From positions 620,001 to 684,000 of the forward strand of contig NZ_CP121446.1 in NCBI RefSeq assembly GCF_030643905.1: a stretch of 64,000 bases of DNA, given 5' to 3'. The position numbers and the translations under genes are program-made. The notes under the pieces are model-generated. The model ran no database searches and was not told the DNA's origin. It saw only the letters and a list, made by a program, of their open reading frames with translations. Below, piece by piece: positions 44,055-53,716 of this stretch. Each line of letters opens with the position of its first letter. The stretch's first letter is position 1. The stretch comes from Flavobacterium sp. IMCC34852. GTDB taxonomy: Bacteria; Bacteroidota; Bacteroidia; Flavobacteriales; Flavobacteriaceae.

Positions 44055-44885
44055 TTAATTCAAATAAATTCCGCCACCTAACGAAATAAAATTATACGTT
44101 GGAGAAGCAATTTTTAAATGTTCATAACCCAGCAAAGCAAACCATCTTTTGACATGGTATTTGGCTTCAAATTCATAGGCATGCACGGGTTGACTATTAA
44201 TTGCGCTCCATTTGGCTGCCGCCGATAAACTGAGGTTGTTACCCATGAAAATTTCGGTATTAAGGCCAAAAGAAAATCCTGCTTTTTTTACTTCATTCCC
44301 GACATAAGTTGTACCAATAGTCCATCCTAAGTTAAAATTTTCCAATCGAATCCTGTCATATCCTAAATTAAAATGAAACAAGGAAAGCCTATCGGTTGCA
44401 GTAGTAGCCTTGTTTTTTTCGAGGATTTGCCTAAAATCAGTCTGTATGTAAAAATATTGGAATGGTCTTATTTTTAACTTTAAATGATTGGCATATAAAT
44501 CTTTATCACTGTAAAGCAGCATATTTTGCAAATCAAATCTAAAGTTGTTTTTAGAGTCTTTAGCCACTTGCACCCCATAATTTCCATAGTTGCCCGATTC
44601 TTTATTGTGATAAGGATAATCGCTTAACCTATTGTACAAATGGTCTTCATTTTTATAGTCGCCAATAAAACCGTATTTAAAAATGCCCCAAGTGATTTCA
44701 ACCCAAATATTAACCTCGTCATCGTCATCATTAGCACGGTTTGAACTTGAACCGCTTGAACTTCCTGAGTTGCCTGAATTACTCGAGCCAGAGTTTAATT
44801 CGCTTTTAGATTGAGATACTTTGGATTGACTCAAGGCTACAGTACTACCTAATAACCATAGGCATAGACAAACAATTTGTTTCAT
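44055..44885 (-). CDS. Predicted outer-membrane beta-barrel protein of the feo operon
   Basis: 276 residues. A signal peptide (residues 1-19, ending VALS) is followed by a low-complexity linker of Ser, Gly and Asn (residues 31-50), an acidic DDDDE cluster at 53-57, and about 210 residues of alternating amphipathic strands rich in Tyr, Phe and Leu that end in GGGIYLN. I recognise no family. The barrel pattern predicts an outer-membrane location. Its place directly after feoB, before the Cys-rich gene, suggests a part in ferrous iron entry, but that is inference. Confidence 0.7.
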   Translation of the reverse strand: MKQIVCLCLWLLGSTVALSQSKVSQSKSELNSGSSNSGNSGSSSGSSSNRANDDDDEVNIWVEITWGIFKYGFIGDYKNEDHLYNRLSDYPYHNKESGNYGNYGVQVAKDSKNNFRFDLQNMLLYSDKDLYANHLKLKIRPFQYFYIQTDFRQILEKNKATTATDRLSLFHFNLGYDRIRLENFNLGWTIGTTYVGNEVKKAGFSFGLNTEIFMGNNLSLSAAAKWSAINSQPVHAYEFEAKYHVKRWFALLGYEHLKIASPTYNFISLGGGIYLN

Positions 44886-44928
44886 TGGGTTGGGTTTTTC
44901 TCGTCAGCCACAAAAATCAAACCGAAAT

Positions 44929-47034
44929 TTATTTTAAAAGTTGGTAAGCAATCAAGGCAGACAAATAAGCAAATCCACTCATAAAAACCAATTGCACTAA
45001 AGGCCATTTCCAGCTGTTGGTTTCTTTTTTTACAATCGCCAAAGTACTGATACATTGCATCGCGAAAGCATAAAACAACAATAGCGAAACACCGGTAGCA
45101 AAATTAAAAACCTTTTTACCATCAGGGTGAACTTCAGCAGCCATGCGGTTTTTAATTGTGGTTTCTTCCTCGCTGTGGCTTCCTACACTGTAAATTGTTG
45201 CCAAAGTTCCCACAAAAACTTCACGAGCGGCAAACGAACTCACCACGGCAATGCCTATTTTCCAATCGTAACCTAAAGGTTGTATTATCGGTTCGATAGA
45301 TTTCCCCATAATTCCAATGTAAGAGTTTTCCAATTTATGAGAACTGATTTGGTCATTGACATAATCGGCATCATCCAAACGATTTTCCATTTTTACTTTT
45401 TTGATGACGATGCTTTCGGCATTATCAAATCCTTTTGCCGGTCCGTGTGAACCTAAAAACCAAAGAATAACAGACAAAGCTAAAATGATTTTTCCGGCAC
45501 CAAAGACAAACGATTTGGTTTTTTCAATTACATTAATGGCTACATTTTTGAAAAGCGGTAGTTTGTAATTGGGCATTTCTACCACAAAATAAGATTTGGT
45601 TTTTAGCTTTAAAATGGTATTCAAAAGATAAGCTGAGAAAATGGCCATTCCAAAACCTAAAAGATACAAGGTCATCAAGGTTAAACCTTGTAAACTGAAA
45701 ACACCAAGCAATCTTTTTTCGGGAATGATTAGGGAGATTAATATGGCATAAACCGGTAAACGAGCCGAACAAGTGATAAATGGCGTAACCAGTATAGTAA
45801 TCAATCGCTCTTTCCAGTTTTCAATATTTCGAGCACTCATAATCGCCGGTATCGCACAAGCCGTTCCCGAAATTAAAGGCACAACGCTTTTTCCGGAAAG
45901 ACCGTAACGACGCATGATTTTGTCCATTAAAAAAACCACTCGGCTCATATAACCGCTTTCTTCCAGCATGGAAATAAAAAGAAACAAAAAAGCAATTTGC
46001 GGAATAAAAATTACGATACCGCCAATGCCGGGTATAATTCCTTCGCTGATTAAATTGGTTAATTCTCCGGCAGGCAAATGGTTTTTAGCATAGTTGGCCA
46101 AATTGGCAAAAGTGCTGTCTATAAACTCCATCGGAATACTCGACCAATCAAAAATCGATTGGAAAATGAGCAATAAAATCCCAAAGAAAATGGCGTAACC
46201 AAAAATCTTGTGGGTTAAAACTTTATCCAACTTAGATCGCAAATCAGAAGCATTTGCGGTATCAATATGTTGGCCTATTTTCAGGGTGTCATTGATAAAC
46301 TGATAGCGTTTGATGGTCTCTTTTTGCTGTAATCGTTTTAAATCGGAATGCGATTTGGCAAAGGAACTTTGGATTTCTTTTCGTTCCAAATTTAAGAAAT
46401 TCACATCCTGGGTAATCACCAACCAAAGTTTGTACAACAACTGATTGGGGAAAGCATTTCTGAGTTTGTCAAAGTACTCAACATCAATACTAGAAGCGTT
46501 CAAACAAGGCTCAGTAGAAAGATTTTTATACTCAACGATGGTATTTTTCAGTTCGTCTATGCCAATGCCTTTTCGGGTGCTGACCAAAACGATTTTGGTT
46601 TTTAATTGTTCTTCCAGATAAGGCAAGTCGAGCGTGATGCCTTTTGCTTTCATTCGGTCAGACATATTGATGACCAAAATGGTTGGAATTTCAAGATCTT
46701 TGATTTGGGTGAAAAGCAAAAGGTTTCGCTTTAAGTTTTCCACATCAGTAACTACTACTACAACATCAGGGAAAAGTTTGTCGTTTTTGTTGAGCAATAA
46801 TTCAATAACTACATTCTCATCAATCGAACTGGCATTCAAACTGTAAGTTCCCGGTAAATCAAGAATGTTGGCCTTGATGTTATTGGCCAATTTACAGAAA
46901 CCGAGTTTTTTTTCAACCGTAATGCCGGGATAATTTCCAACCTGTTGGTTCAATCCGGTGAGCTGATTGAACACCGAAGTTTTTCCGGTGTTAGGGTTTC
47001 CAATAAGCGCTACGGTGATGTTTTGGATGCTCAT
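44929..47034 (-). CDS. feoB: Ferrous iron transport protein B
   Basis: 701 residues. The N-terminal G domain has G1 GNPNTGKTSVFN, G3 DLPGTYSL and the G4 NMSD motif. It is followed by a GDI-like helical spacer and a membrane domain with two Gate regions (around IPQIAFLFLFISMLEESGYMSRV and the GVSLLLFYAFAMQC segment). FeoB carries Fe2+ across the inner membrane. It follows feoA by 6 bases. All recognised parts of the family are present. Confidence 0.97.
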   Translation of the reverse strand: MSIQNITVALIGNPNTGKTSVFNQLTGLNQQVGNYPGITVEKKLGFCKLANNIKANILDLPGTYSLNASSIDENVVIELLLNKNDKLFPDVVVVVTDVENLKRNLLLFTQIKDLEIPTILVINMSDRMKAKGITLDLPYLEEQLKTKIVLVSTRKGIGIDELKNTIVEYKNLSTEPCLNASSIDVEYFDKLRNAFPNQLLYKLWLVITQDVNFLNLERKEIQSSFAKSHSDLKRLQQKETIKRYQFINDTLKIGQHIDTANASDLRSKLDKVLTHKIFGYAIFFGILLLIFQSIFDWSSIPMEFIDSTFANLANYAKNHLPAGELTNLISEGIIPGIGGIVIFIPQIAFLFLFISMLEESGYMSRVVFLMDKIMRRYGLSGKSVVPLISGTACAIPAIMSARNIENWKERLITILVTPFITCSARLPVYAILISLIIPEKRLLGVFSLQGLTLMTLYLLGFGMAIFSAYLLNTILKLKTKSYFVVEMPNYKLPLFKNVAINVIEKTKSFVFGAGKIILALSVILWFLGSHGPAKGFDNAESIVIKKVKMENRLDDADYVNDQISSHKLENSYIGIMGKSIEPIIQPLGYDWKIGIAVVSSFAAREVFVGTLATIYSVGSHSEEETTIKNRMAAEVHPDGKKVFNFATGVSLLLFYAFAMQCISTLAIVKKETNSWKWPLVQLVFMSGFAYLSALIAYQLLK

Positions 47035-47040
47035 TTTTGA

Positions 47041-47277
47041 TTATTTCTCACGGATTTCGACTTCAATTTCATGAGCCGTTTCTTTTCTGATGGCCAAATG
47101 AGAACCATTGTTTACATTCAAATAAATAGGATCACCAAGCGGTGCAATTTGAACAATCTCTAAATCATTGTTAGGTAAACAACCCATTTCTAAAAGTTTG
47201 AGCGGAATTTTATCCAAATCAACATGAGTGATTACGGCTTTGTCTCCAATTTTTAATAAATCAACGGTAGTTTTCAA
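47041..47277 (-). CDS. feoA: Ferrous iron transport protein A
   Basis: 78 residues with the SH3-like FeoA fold: LLKIGDKAVITHVD at the start, LLEMGCLPNNDLEIVQIAPLGDPIYL in the middle and HLAIRKETAHEIEVE at the end. FeoA is a small cytoplasmic partner of FeoB. It is the first gene of the operon feoA-feoB-barrel-Cys-rich. Confidence 0.95.
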   Translation of the reverse strand: MKTTVDLLKIGDKAVITHVDLDKIPLKLLEMGCLPNNDLEIVQIAPLGDPIYLNVNNGSHLAIRKETAHEIEVEIREK

Positions 47278-47303
47278 TGCTTATTTAGATTGAATTAAGA
47301 TTA

Positions 47304-47345
47304 CAAAAGTAGGGATAAAAAAAGAAAATCGAATGATAATTATCA
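47304..47345 (-). promoter_or_regulatory. feo operon promoter with Fur-like box
   Basis: The minus-strand -7 box TACTTTTG (47311-47304) lies 27 bases before the feoA ATG. Upstream, TGATAATTATCA (47334-47345) is a perfect 12-base palindrome matching the core of known Fur boxes (GATAAT...ATTATC) and lies where the -33 region would be, so bound repressor would block transcription in iron plenty. Confidence 0.6.
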
Positions 47346-47351
47346 GTTTAA

Positions 47352-48026
47352 CTAATTTTTATCTTCTGTTAACAACCACTTAATGTCCTCGATAAGTTTT
47401 TGGACTTCTTCTTTTTTGGTGCCGTCATAAAAACCGCGTACATGTTTGTCGGCGTCCACCAGAACAAAGTTTTCGGTATGCACCATGTCATATAGTTCTT
47501 CAGGTTTGCCCAATTTTACCGCCAAATACGACTTTCGGGCCATGCGGTAAATGTCTTTTTTGTCTCCGGTAACCAAGTTCCATTTGGTGTCAATTACACC
47601 TTCTTTCAGCGCATATTTTTTCAAAACCGGAACACTGTCAATTTCAGGGGTTACTGTATGGGACAATATCATTACCTTAGGATTGCTTAAAAAGGCGTTT
47701 TGTACGTCAATCATATTTTTGCTCATTACCGGACAAATGGAACCACAAGTGGTAAAGAAAAAATCGGCGACGTAAATTTTGCCTTCATAATCTTTTTGGG
47801 TAATGGTTTTGCCGTTTTGATTGGTAAACGAAAAGTCGGCTATGGTATGATATTTTTCAATATATTGCACCGTACTGTCTACCAATTCCGGATTGACATC
47901 AGCCGGATTGTATATCGGAAGCGTTTTCCCCGGTTTCAAAACATTGTAAAATAAAGAAACTGTGATGACAGAAAAAAGAAGGAAAGTGCCAATAAAGATT
48001 CTGTATTTTTTGAGTAAAGCCAGCAT
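47352..48026 (-). CDS. SCO1/SenC family copper-handling protein
   Basis: 224 residues from the ATG at 48026. A longer frame (to 48089) would start upstream of a matching promoter, so it is less likely. One N-terminal membrane anchor precedes a thioredoxin-like domain whose copper site CGSICPVMS (CxxxC) is followed by the family's distal His in ILSHTVTPEID-VP. A final MVHTENFVLVDADKHVRGFYDG is typical. SCO proteins deliver copper to cytochrome oxidase or act as thiol reductases. It lies downstream of the feo promoter region, convergent with nothing. Confidence 0.9.
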   Translation of the reverse strand: MLALLKKYRIFIGTFLLFSVITVSLFYNVLKPGKTLPIYNPADVNPELVDSTVQYIEKYHTIADFSFTNQNGKTITQKDYEGKIYVADFFFTTCGSICPVMSKNMIDVQNAFLSNPKVMILSHTVTPEIDSVPVLKKYALKEGVIDTKWNLVTGDKKDIYRMARKSYLAVKLGKPEELYDMVHTENFVLVDADKHVRGFYDGTKKEEVQKLIEDIKWLLTEDKN

Positions 48027-48040
48027 GCTGATTTTTTTTC

Positions 48041-48067
48041 CAAAAGTACAAAAGCTAATCCAACCAA
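48041..48067 (-). promoter_or_regulatory. Predicted promoter of the SCO gene
   Basis: Minus-strand TTG (48067-48065), 16 bases, then TACTTTTG (48048-48041), 14 bases before the ATG at 48026. It sets that ATG as the start. Confidence 0.5.
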
Positions 48068-48168
48068 GGTAATTTTTAATGGTAATCAAGACTTATATTT
48101 TTGTTAAAAATTAAATCTCCATTGCGATTATAAATAAATTTGCTTTTACGAACTAAAACTTAAATTCT

Positions 48169-50217
48169 ATGAAAATAAACACACTTTCAAAAGCTTGCTT
48201 GTCATTCTTCTTGCTGGCAGGAGCCTTTCAAATGCAGGCACAAAAAAAACCCGGAATTGACCTGTCATTAATGGATAAAACGGTCAGGCCCAATGATAAT
48301 TTCTTCAATTTTGTAAACGGAACTTGGGTTAAAAATACCGAAATTCCTGCCGATAGAACCCGTTGGGGAAGTTTTGATGAATTGCGTCAAAAAACCGATA
48401 CCGATGCTTTGGCTATTCTTAATGAAGCTTCCCAAAATCCTGCATACAAATCCAATACAGACCAAGGGAAAGCCATCAATCTTTATAAGACAATTATGGA
48501 TACCGTTGCTCGAGACAAAGCCGGAATTGCACCACTGAAGCCTTATTTAGAGAAAATCAACAAAGTTAAAACGGTAGCCGATTTACAGAAATTAATGATT
48601 GAAATGTCGTCGAAAGGCGGTATAGGTTTTTTTGGCGTAGGTGTAGGAACTGATGCTAAAAACAGCAACAGAAATGTGGTGAATGTTGTTCCGGGTTCTT
48701 TGGGATTGCCCGACAGAGATTATTATGTGTCCGATGATAAAGATTCTAGAGAAAAAAGAGAGAAATATGTTGGTCATGTCGCTCGAATGCTAACTTTCTT
48801 GGGTGAAAAACCTGAAGCAGCTAAAGAAAATGCCAAAAGAATATTGGAATTGGAAATAGACATGTCAAAACCTAGGTTAGACCGAGTAGAAAGAAGAGAC
48901 CGCAGAAAAACATACAATCCAATGACGGTTGCCGATTTGCAAAAGTTAACACCGGCCATCAATTGGGAAGCTTACATTACCGGAATTGGTTTGCCGAAAG
49001 TAGATTCTGTTATTGTGTCCCAACCAAGATATATGGAAGCTCTGCAAGGGATTTTTACCCAAAACAAAGTAGAAGATTGGAAAGCTTACATGCGCTGGAC
49101 ATTGTTAAATGATGCGGCCAATAAATTATCACCCACGATTGAAAAAGCCAATTGGGAGTTTTACAGCAAAACTTTGAGCGGTGCTATCAAACAAAGACCT
49201 TTGAATGAAAGAGCTCTTCAGGTAATTAATGGCGCTACCGGAGAAGCCTTAGGGAAATTGTATGTAGAAAAAATGTTCCCGGAAGAAGCCAAGCAAAAAG
49301 CCACGGAGATGATCAAATACGTGATTATGGCATACGAAAAGCGCATCAACAACTTAGTTTGGATGTCACCTGAAACCAAAGATAAAGCTATTGAAAAATT
49401 AAACAGCATGACCATTAAAATTGGTTATCCGGATAAGTGGAAAGATTATTCGGCTTTAACCATCAAAAGTCCGGCAGAAGGCGGAACTTATTTTGACAAT
49501 GCCATGAGTATTTCCAATTGGAATTTCAAAAGAAATATAGATAAATTAGGTAAACCGGTAGATAAAGTTGAATGGAGCATGTCGCCTCAAACAGTCAATG
49601 CTTATTACAATCCGTCTAATAATGAGATTGTTTTTCCGGCAGGAATATTGCAACCGCCGTTTTATGATTACAAAGCGGATGAAGCGGTTAATTACGGTGG
49701 TATCGGAGCGGTTATCGGTCATGAAATTTCACACGGTTTTGACGATTCGGGCTCGAGATACAATGCTCAAGGAAATTTAGTGAACTGGTGGACAGAGGAA
49801 GATTTGAAGCAGTTTACCGAATTGGGAACCGACTTAGCCAATCAATATTCTGCTTTGGAACCATTGCCGGGTATTAAAGTGGACGGAAAATTTACCTTGG
49901 GTGAAAATATCGGAGATTTAGGCGGAATCAATGCCGCTTACGATGGATTGCAATTGTATTTAAAAGATCATGGCAATCCAGGTTTGATTGACGGTTATAC
50001 ACCCGAACAACGTTTGTTTATCTCTTGGGCTACCATTTGGAGAAGTAAAATGCGTGACGAAGCCATTAAAAATCAAGTAAAAACGGACCCACATACACCG
50101 GGAATGTACAGAGCTTACGTTCCGTTATTAAATTTAGAAACCTTTCACAAAGCATTCAACATCAAACCCGGAGACGGAATGTACCTCGAGCCGAATAAAA
50201 GGGTGAAAATCTGGTAA
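48169..50217 (+). CDS. M13 family zinc metallopeptidase (neprilysin-like)
   Basis: 682 residues with a signal peptide (MKINTLSKACLSFFLLAGAFQMQA). The zinc site is VIGHEISHGFDD (HExxH), the third ligand lies in ENIGDLGGINAAYD, and the PVKT-like N-terminal domain (DKTVRPNDNFFNFVNGTWVKNTEIP) is the usual M13 start. The C-terminus has the conserved NxxPHTPGMYRAY-like run (VKTDPHTPGMYRAYV) and ends in KIW. It cleaves small peptides in the periplasm. The gene is monocistronic, with a TAAATTTG box 27 bases before the ATG and a terminator after it. Confidence 0.95.
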   Translation: MKINTLSKACLSFFLLAGAFQMQAQKKPGIDLSLMDKTVRPNDNFFNFVNGTWVKNTEIPADRTRWGSFDELRQKTDTDALAILNEASQNPAYKSNTDQGKAINLYKTIMDTVARDKAGIAPLKPYLEKINKVKTVADLQKLMIEMSSKGGIGFFGVGVGTDAKNSNRNVVNVVPGSLGLPDRDYYVSDDKDSREKREKYVGHVARMLTFLGEKPEAAKENAKRILELEIDMSKPRLDRVERRDRRKTYNPMTVADLQKLTPAINWEAYITGIGLPKVDSVIVSQPRYMEALQGIFTQNKVEDWKAYMRWTLLNDAANKLSPTIEKANWEFYSKTLSGAIKQRPLNERALQVINGATGEALGKLYVEKMFPEEAKQKATEMIKYVIMAYEKRINNLVWMSPETKDKAIEKLNSMTIKIGYPDKWKDYSALTIKSPAEGGTYFDNAMSISNWNFKRNIDKLGKPVDKVEWSMSPQTVNAYYNPSNNEIVFPAGILQPPFYDYKADEAVNYGGIGAVIGHEISHGFDDSGSRYNAQGNLVNWWTEEDLKQFTELGTDLANQYSALEPLPGIKVDGKFTLGENIGDLGGINAAYDGLQLYLKDHGNPGLIDGYTPEQRLFISWATIWRSKMRDEAIKNQVKTDPHTPGMYRAYVPLLNLETFHKAFNIKPGDGMYLEPNKRVKIW

Positions 50218-50225
50218 TAATAATT

Positions 50226-50252
50226 AAAACCTCAAGTTAAGCTTGGGGTTTT
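50226..50252 (+). terminator. Terminator of the M13 peptidase gene
   Basis: AAAACCTCAAG pairs with CTTGGGGTTTT (one U-G) around a 5-base loop, followed by T-residues. It lies 8 bases after the stop and runs into the end of the convergent membrane-protein gene. Confidence 0.75.
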
Positions 50253-50482
50253 TTTATGCTTTTCATCAAGCCGATAACACTAACAATTGCCCAAGTCCCT
50301 TCGAGAATGATGAAGGGCCAAAAGCTTATCAGGATAGAAGCAAAACAAGCAATACTTGCACCAACGATATTCATAACATAAAACAAAACCCCTTCTTTTT
50401 TAATCCAGGAAAAGATATTTAAAAAGTAGGCGAGAAGGATTAATCCGACTCCGATGGTTCCGATGAGGTCATTGGTATTCAT
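50237..50482 (-). CDS. CBU_0592-family small membrane protein
   Basis: 81 residues with three predicted membrane helices. The pattern GVGLILLAYFLNIF, then YVMNIVGASIACFASILISFWPFIILEGTWAIVS, is that of the CBU_0592 family of unknown function. Its ATG overlaps the stop of the upstream SDR gene (ATGA), so the two are coupled. Nothing in it points to a role. Confidence 0.83.
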   Translation of the reverse strand: MNTNDLIGTIGVGLILLAYFLNIFSWIKKEGVLFYVMNIVGASIACFASILISFWPFIILEGTWAIVSVIGLMKSIKKPQA

Positions 50483-51282
50483 AAAATTTTGTTTTGAAAT
50501 TCGTAGCCTAAAAAAGTTTCAATCTTATCACTCAAAATCGTTTTACCAACCGAAGTTTTGCTATGGTCAAACTCCGGCAAGGATAACCCTAATGCTTTTG
50601 CTTTTTGAGTATAATAGTTTTTTCTGGTCGGATGAAATGGGGCAACCGCATTAAAGGTTTCTCCAAAACAGTCTCGTGCAATGATACGGTCAATAATTCC
50701 GATACAATCCGTTTGATGAATCAAGTTAATCGGGCCATCGGGATTTTCTAATTGCTGTCTTCCGGCCAAAAAACGAATAGGATGTCGGTCTTCCCCAATC
50801 AATCCACCAAAGCGAATCACAGTGGTTTTGAAGTTGGCATTGCTTTGCAAAAGTTGTTCCGCTTCCTTTATTTGTTTACCACTCTCGGTATCGGGCTGAG
50901 GTTGAGTTGCTTCAGTGATGACGGAATTGTCATCGGCATAGACCGAAGTCGAACTCACAAAAAGGACTTTATTCACGGTTGATTTTTCTATAAACGGAAT
51001 AATCTGTTCAATTTTGGCCACGAAATTTTCACCGGAATTTCCCCTCAGTTTAGGCGGAATATCAATGATTAAAATATCAGAATCGGATAGAAAAGAATCC
51101 ATATTGCCGCTAATTTCCTCTTCTGATAAAGTCAACAGGAAAGGGTTAATCCCGGCATTTTGCAAGAGCGAAATTTTCTCCAAAGAAGTAGTCGAACCTT
51201 TTACCGAAAATCCTTTTGCTATCAACGATTTGGCCAAAGGCAATCCCAGCCAACCACAACCTAAAATACTGATATTTTTCAT
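50479..51282 (-). CDS. NAD(P)-dependent epimerase/dehydratase-like protein (YeeZ type)
   Basis: 267 residues of the extended SDR type. The cofactor site is ISILGCGWLGLPLAKSL and the middle strand VLFVSSTSVYADD. The catalytic Tyr/Lys pair of classical SDRs is not clearly present, as in YeeZ-like proteins of unknown substrate. It overlaps the M28 peptidase gene upstream by 4 bases and the small membrane gene downstream by 4, so the three form one transcript. Confidence 0.82.
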   Translation of the reverse strand: MKNISILGCGWLGLPLAKSLIAKGFSVKGSTTSLEKISLLQNAGINPFLLTLSEEEISGNMDSFLSDSDILIIDIPPKLRGNSGENFVAKIEQIIPFIEKSTVNKVLFVSSTSVYADDNSVITEATQPQPDTESGKQIKEAEQLLQSNANFKTTVIRFGGLIGEDRHPIRFLAGRQQLENPDGPINLIHQTDCIGIIDRIIARDCFGETFNAVAPFHPTRKNYYTQKAKALGLSLPEFDHSKTSVGKTILSDKIETFLGYEFQNKIL

Positions 51283-53666
51283 CGGCTTAAACTGTCAACA
51301 GCCACGGTCAAACTATCTTTTTCCTTAGTCAGGCCGCTTGGAAAAATTGGTGTTTGGCCTTCTGCAACCGAAGCTTTCACTTTTTGTCTTATAATTACCG
51401 CATCATTCAACACAAAAGGCGTAGGAATCATCCAAGTTTTTCTCTTGGCCATGGAAAACAACGGATTGGTCATCAAATCAAAGGAACTTTCCACCAAATT
51501 CAAATCTAATTTTTGATTGGCAGGAATGGAAAATTCTAATTCTAAAGGGGTATTATCTACTACATAATAAGTCAATAGTTTGCCACCGGATTTACCCGAA
51601 ATGTTACTATTGAAATCAATTGATTTTACGCCATTGGCTTTGAAATTAGCTATAGCAATGTTTTTATTATTGAAAAGGTCATAGCGATTTACTTTCCGGT
51701 TCGGCGTGATTTTAATGTGATACAAATGTTGGTTTCCTCTAACGGAATCGACCAAAAAGTCAATAGTCGGTTTGGCAATATTTTTCACCGGTGCGGTTGC
51801 CGAAAAAGTAAATACAGAACCGTATTTGCTATACATTTTATTGATGTTTAACGGTGCGCCGCTTTTAGGGTTATCCCCTAAATAACCTTTGGTCCATTCG
51901 TCTAAATTGACATCATAAGTAGCCCAATGTGCTTTGTTTTGATCAGCATCTAAAATATAAACCAAGCTGTTGGGTTTGGCTTTGCCATAAGTATAACCCG
52001 AACCTTGATGGGCTTTTATAAACAATCCGACTGACAATAAAAAGAAAGCCAGAGACCAGAGTCTTTTTCGTGGAAACGAACCAAAAATAGGCAACAACAA
52101 AGTAAAAGTTAGCACAGTTAAAATAGCACTGCCAAAGAGAATTTTGAGTCCTAACCCAATTGGAAACATTTGGATAAACGGCACAACAATGAGTAATGTT
52201 GGAATAGCCAAAACCACATTGAGAAACCAATTAGATTTTTGTGTCAACACAAAAACACCCAACATCAAAGCGCTCGAAAGCACCGGAATTATCAGGAATC
52301 CGGCTCCGGGTAATCGTAGAGCGATCCCGATATTGATTAAAAGCCAAACAAATAATGGCGCAATCATTTGGTTCATTTCGGGATTGCGTTTGCCGTTGTT
52401 GTGATAAAATAAAAAACAAACAGCCAAAGCCAAACTTACAAAAGCGTAAATATAATCATGACCGTTATAAGTAAATCCTTGAAGAATATCTTGGTATTCG
52501 GGATAAAAATTGAGGAATAATTTCCAACCAACATAGGTCAACAAACCAACAGTAATCAGGGAAGCCAAAAGCGGAATAAATCCTTTTATGATTTCATCAA
52601 TCCTCAAAACGTGTTTGCCCATGCCAATAAACATAAACAATAAAACCAAGCCAAACCCGATAATCACCATCGGCATAATCCAACCAAAAGGATAACTCAA
52701 AAACCCAAAAGGAATACTAAAATAGACTTTGTCATCAGTTGAATTTAAGTTTTTCAAATCAGCATTCGCAAAATGATTCAGCAACGGATACAAATAAGTA
52801 CCTTGATGTGCTAAAGTTTTCGGGTCTAAATGCTCAAATTTATCTTGCGCAGTATGATAGTCATAATGTCCGTCAATAAAAGCAAAATTAAAGCCTTGAA
52901 TTTTTCCTTCTTCTCTAAAAACAGTCAAGTCGGTATCATTGGGCAACATTTTATAAATGCTGTACATCAACGAATTGGACGCCGGATAGGTTGCGCCGCC
53001 ATCTTCGAAAGCTTCCACCATTTTGGCATTACCGTCATTGGTTTCCATTAGCATATAACTCGGTCCCGAACTTCCTCTGGCTTCAAAATTTAAGACTAAA
53101 CCCACTTCTTTAGCCCATTGGTGTTGGGTTACAAAAAGAGCGGCACCATTCAGTCCCAATTCTTCCGCATCGCTAAAAAGGATGATGATGTCGTTTTTAG
53201 GTGTTGTTTTGTTGTGTAAAAAAGCGCGAACACTTTCTATTATGGTTGCCACACCCGTAGCATCATCGCTGGCGCCATGTGAAAACGAATGCGGAGCACT
53301 GTCGTAATGAGAAAGCAGTAAAAGTGATTTAGAATTGGCAGAGCCTTTTATTTTGGCCAAAATGTTTTTTGATTTAACCAAAGTTCCTTTTTCAGTCATT
53401 GTAAAACCTTCCTGAACTGAAGTTTGTAACCCTAAATTTCGCAACTCTTTTTGCAAATATTGGCCCACAACTTCGTGATTTTTGGAGCCAACATAATGTG
53501 GTTTGGCCGACATAGCTTTGACTGTCTGCAATGCTCTTTGGGTAGAGAACTCAGAAAGTGGCGCTTCGGTTTGGTCGTAACTTTGGGGCATCATAAAATA
53601 AAACACACCCGATATGATGGCTACGACAAACAAAAAACTTAATAGTGATGGTTGGTTGTTTTTCAT
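51279..53666 (-). CDS. M28 family membrane-bound aminopeptidase
   Basis: 795 residues from the ATG at 53666, which starts a hydrophobic anchor (SLLSFLFVVAIISG). The M28 zinc domain (about residues 60-330) has LLSHYDSAPHSFSHGASDDATGVATIIE, FSDAEELGLNGAALFV and the later DGHYDYHTAQD His. It is followed by about eight membrane helices and a C-terminal soluble domain, a layout like the fungal vacuolar membrane protease Pff1. In bacteria it should release amino acids from peptides at the cell envelope. Confidence 0.9.
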   Translation of the reverse strand: MKNNQPSLLSFLFVVAIISGVFYFMMPQSYDQTEAPLSEFSTQRALQTVKAMSAKPHYVGSKNHEVVGQYLQKELRNLGLQTSVQEGFTMTEKGTLVKSKNILAKIKGSANSKSLLLLSHYDSAPHSFSHGASDDATGVATIIESVRAFLHNKTTPKNDIIILFSDAEELGLNGAALFVTQHQWAKEVGLVLNFEARGSSGPSYMLMETNDGNAKMVEAFEDGGATYPASNSLMYSIYKMLPNDTDLTVFREEGKIQGFNFAFIDGHYDYHTAQDKFEHLDPKTLAHQGTYLYPLLNHFANADLKNLNSTDDKVYFSIPFGFLSYPFGWIMPMVIIGFGLVLLFMFIGMGKHVLRIDEIIKGFIPLLASLITVGLLTYVGWKLFLNFYPEYQDILQGFTYNGHDYIYAFVSLALAVCFLFYHNNGKRNPEMNQMIAPLFVWLLINIGIALRLPGAGFLIIPVLSSALMLGVFVLTQKSNWFLNVVLAIPTLLIVVPFIQMFPIGLGLKILFGSAILTVLTFTLLLPIFGSFPRKRLWSLAFFLLSVGLFIKAHQGSGYTYGKAKPNSLVYILDADQNKAHWATYDVNLDEWTKGYLGDNPKSGAPLNINKMYSKYGSVFTFSATAPVKNIAKPTIDFLVDSVRGNQHLYHIKITPNRKVNRYDLFNNKNIAIANFKANGVKSIDFNSNISGKSGGKLLTYYVVDNTPLELEFSIPANQKLDLNLVESSFDLMTNPLFSMAKRKTWMIPTPFVLNDAVIIRQKVKASVAEGQTPIFPSGLTKEKDSLTVAVDSLSR

Positions 53667-53716
53667 TGTTGGTTGGTTGTTCTTTGCAGAAACGACCAAA
53701 GAACTCTGTAAATTTA

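Noticed and set aside
53651..53680. Direct repeat GGTTGGTTGTT at the start of the M28 gene
   Set aside because: Two short copies only, partly coding; no sign of an element.
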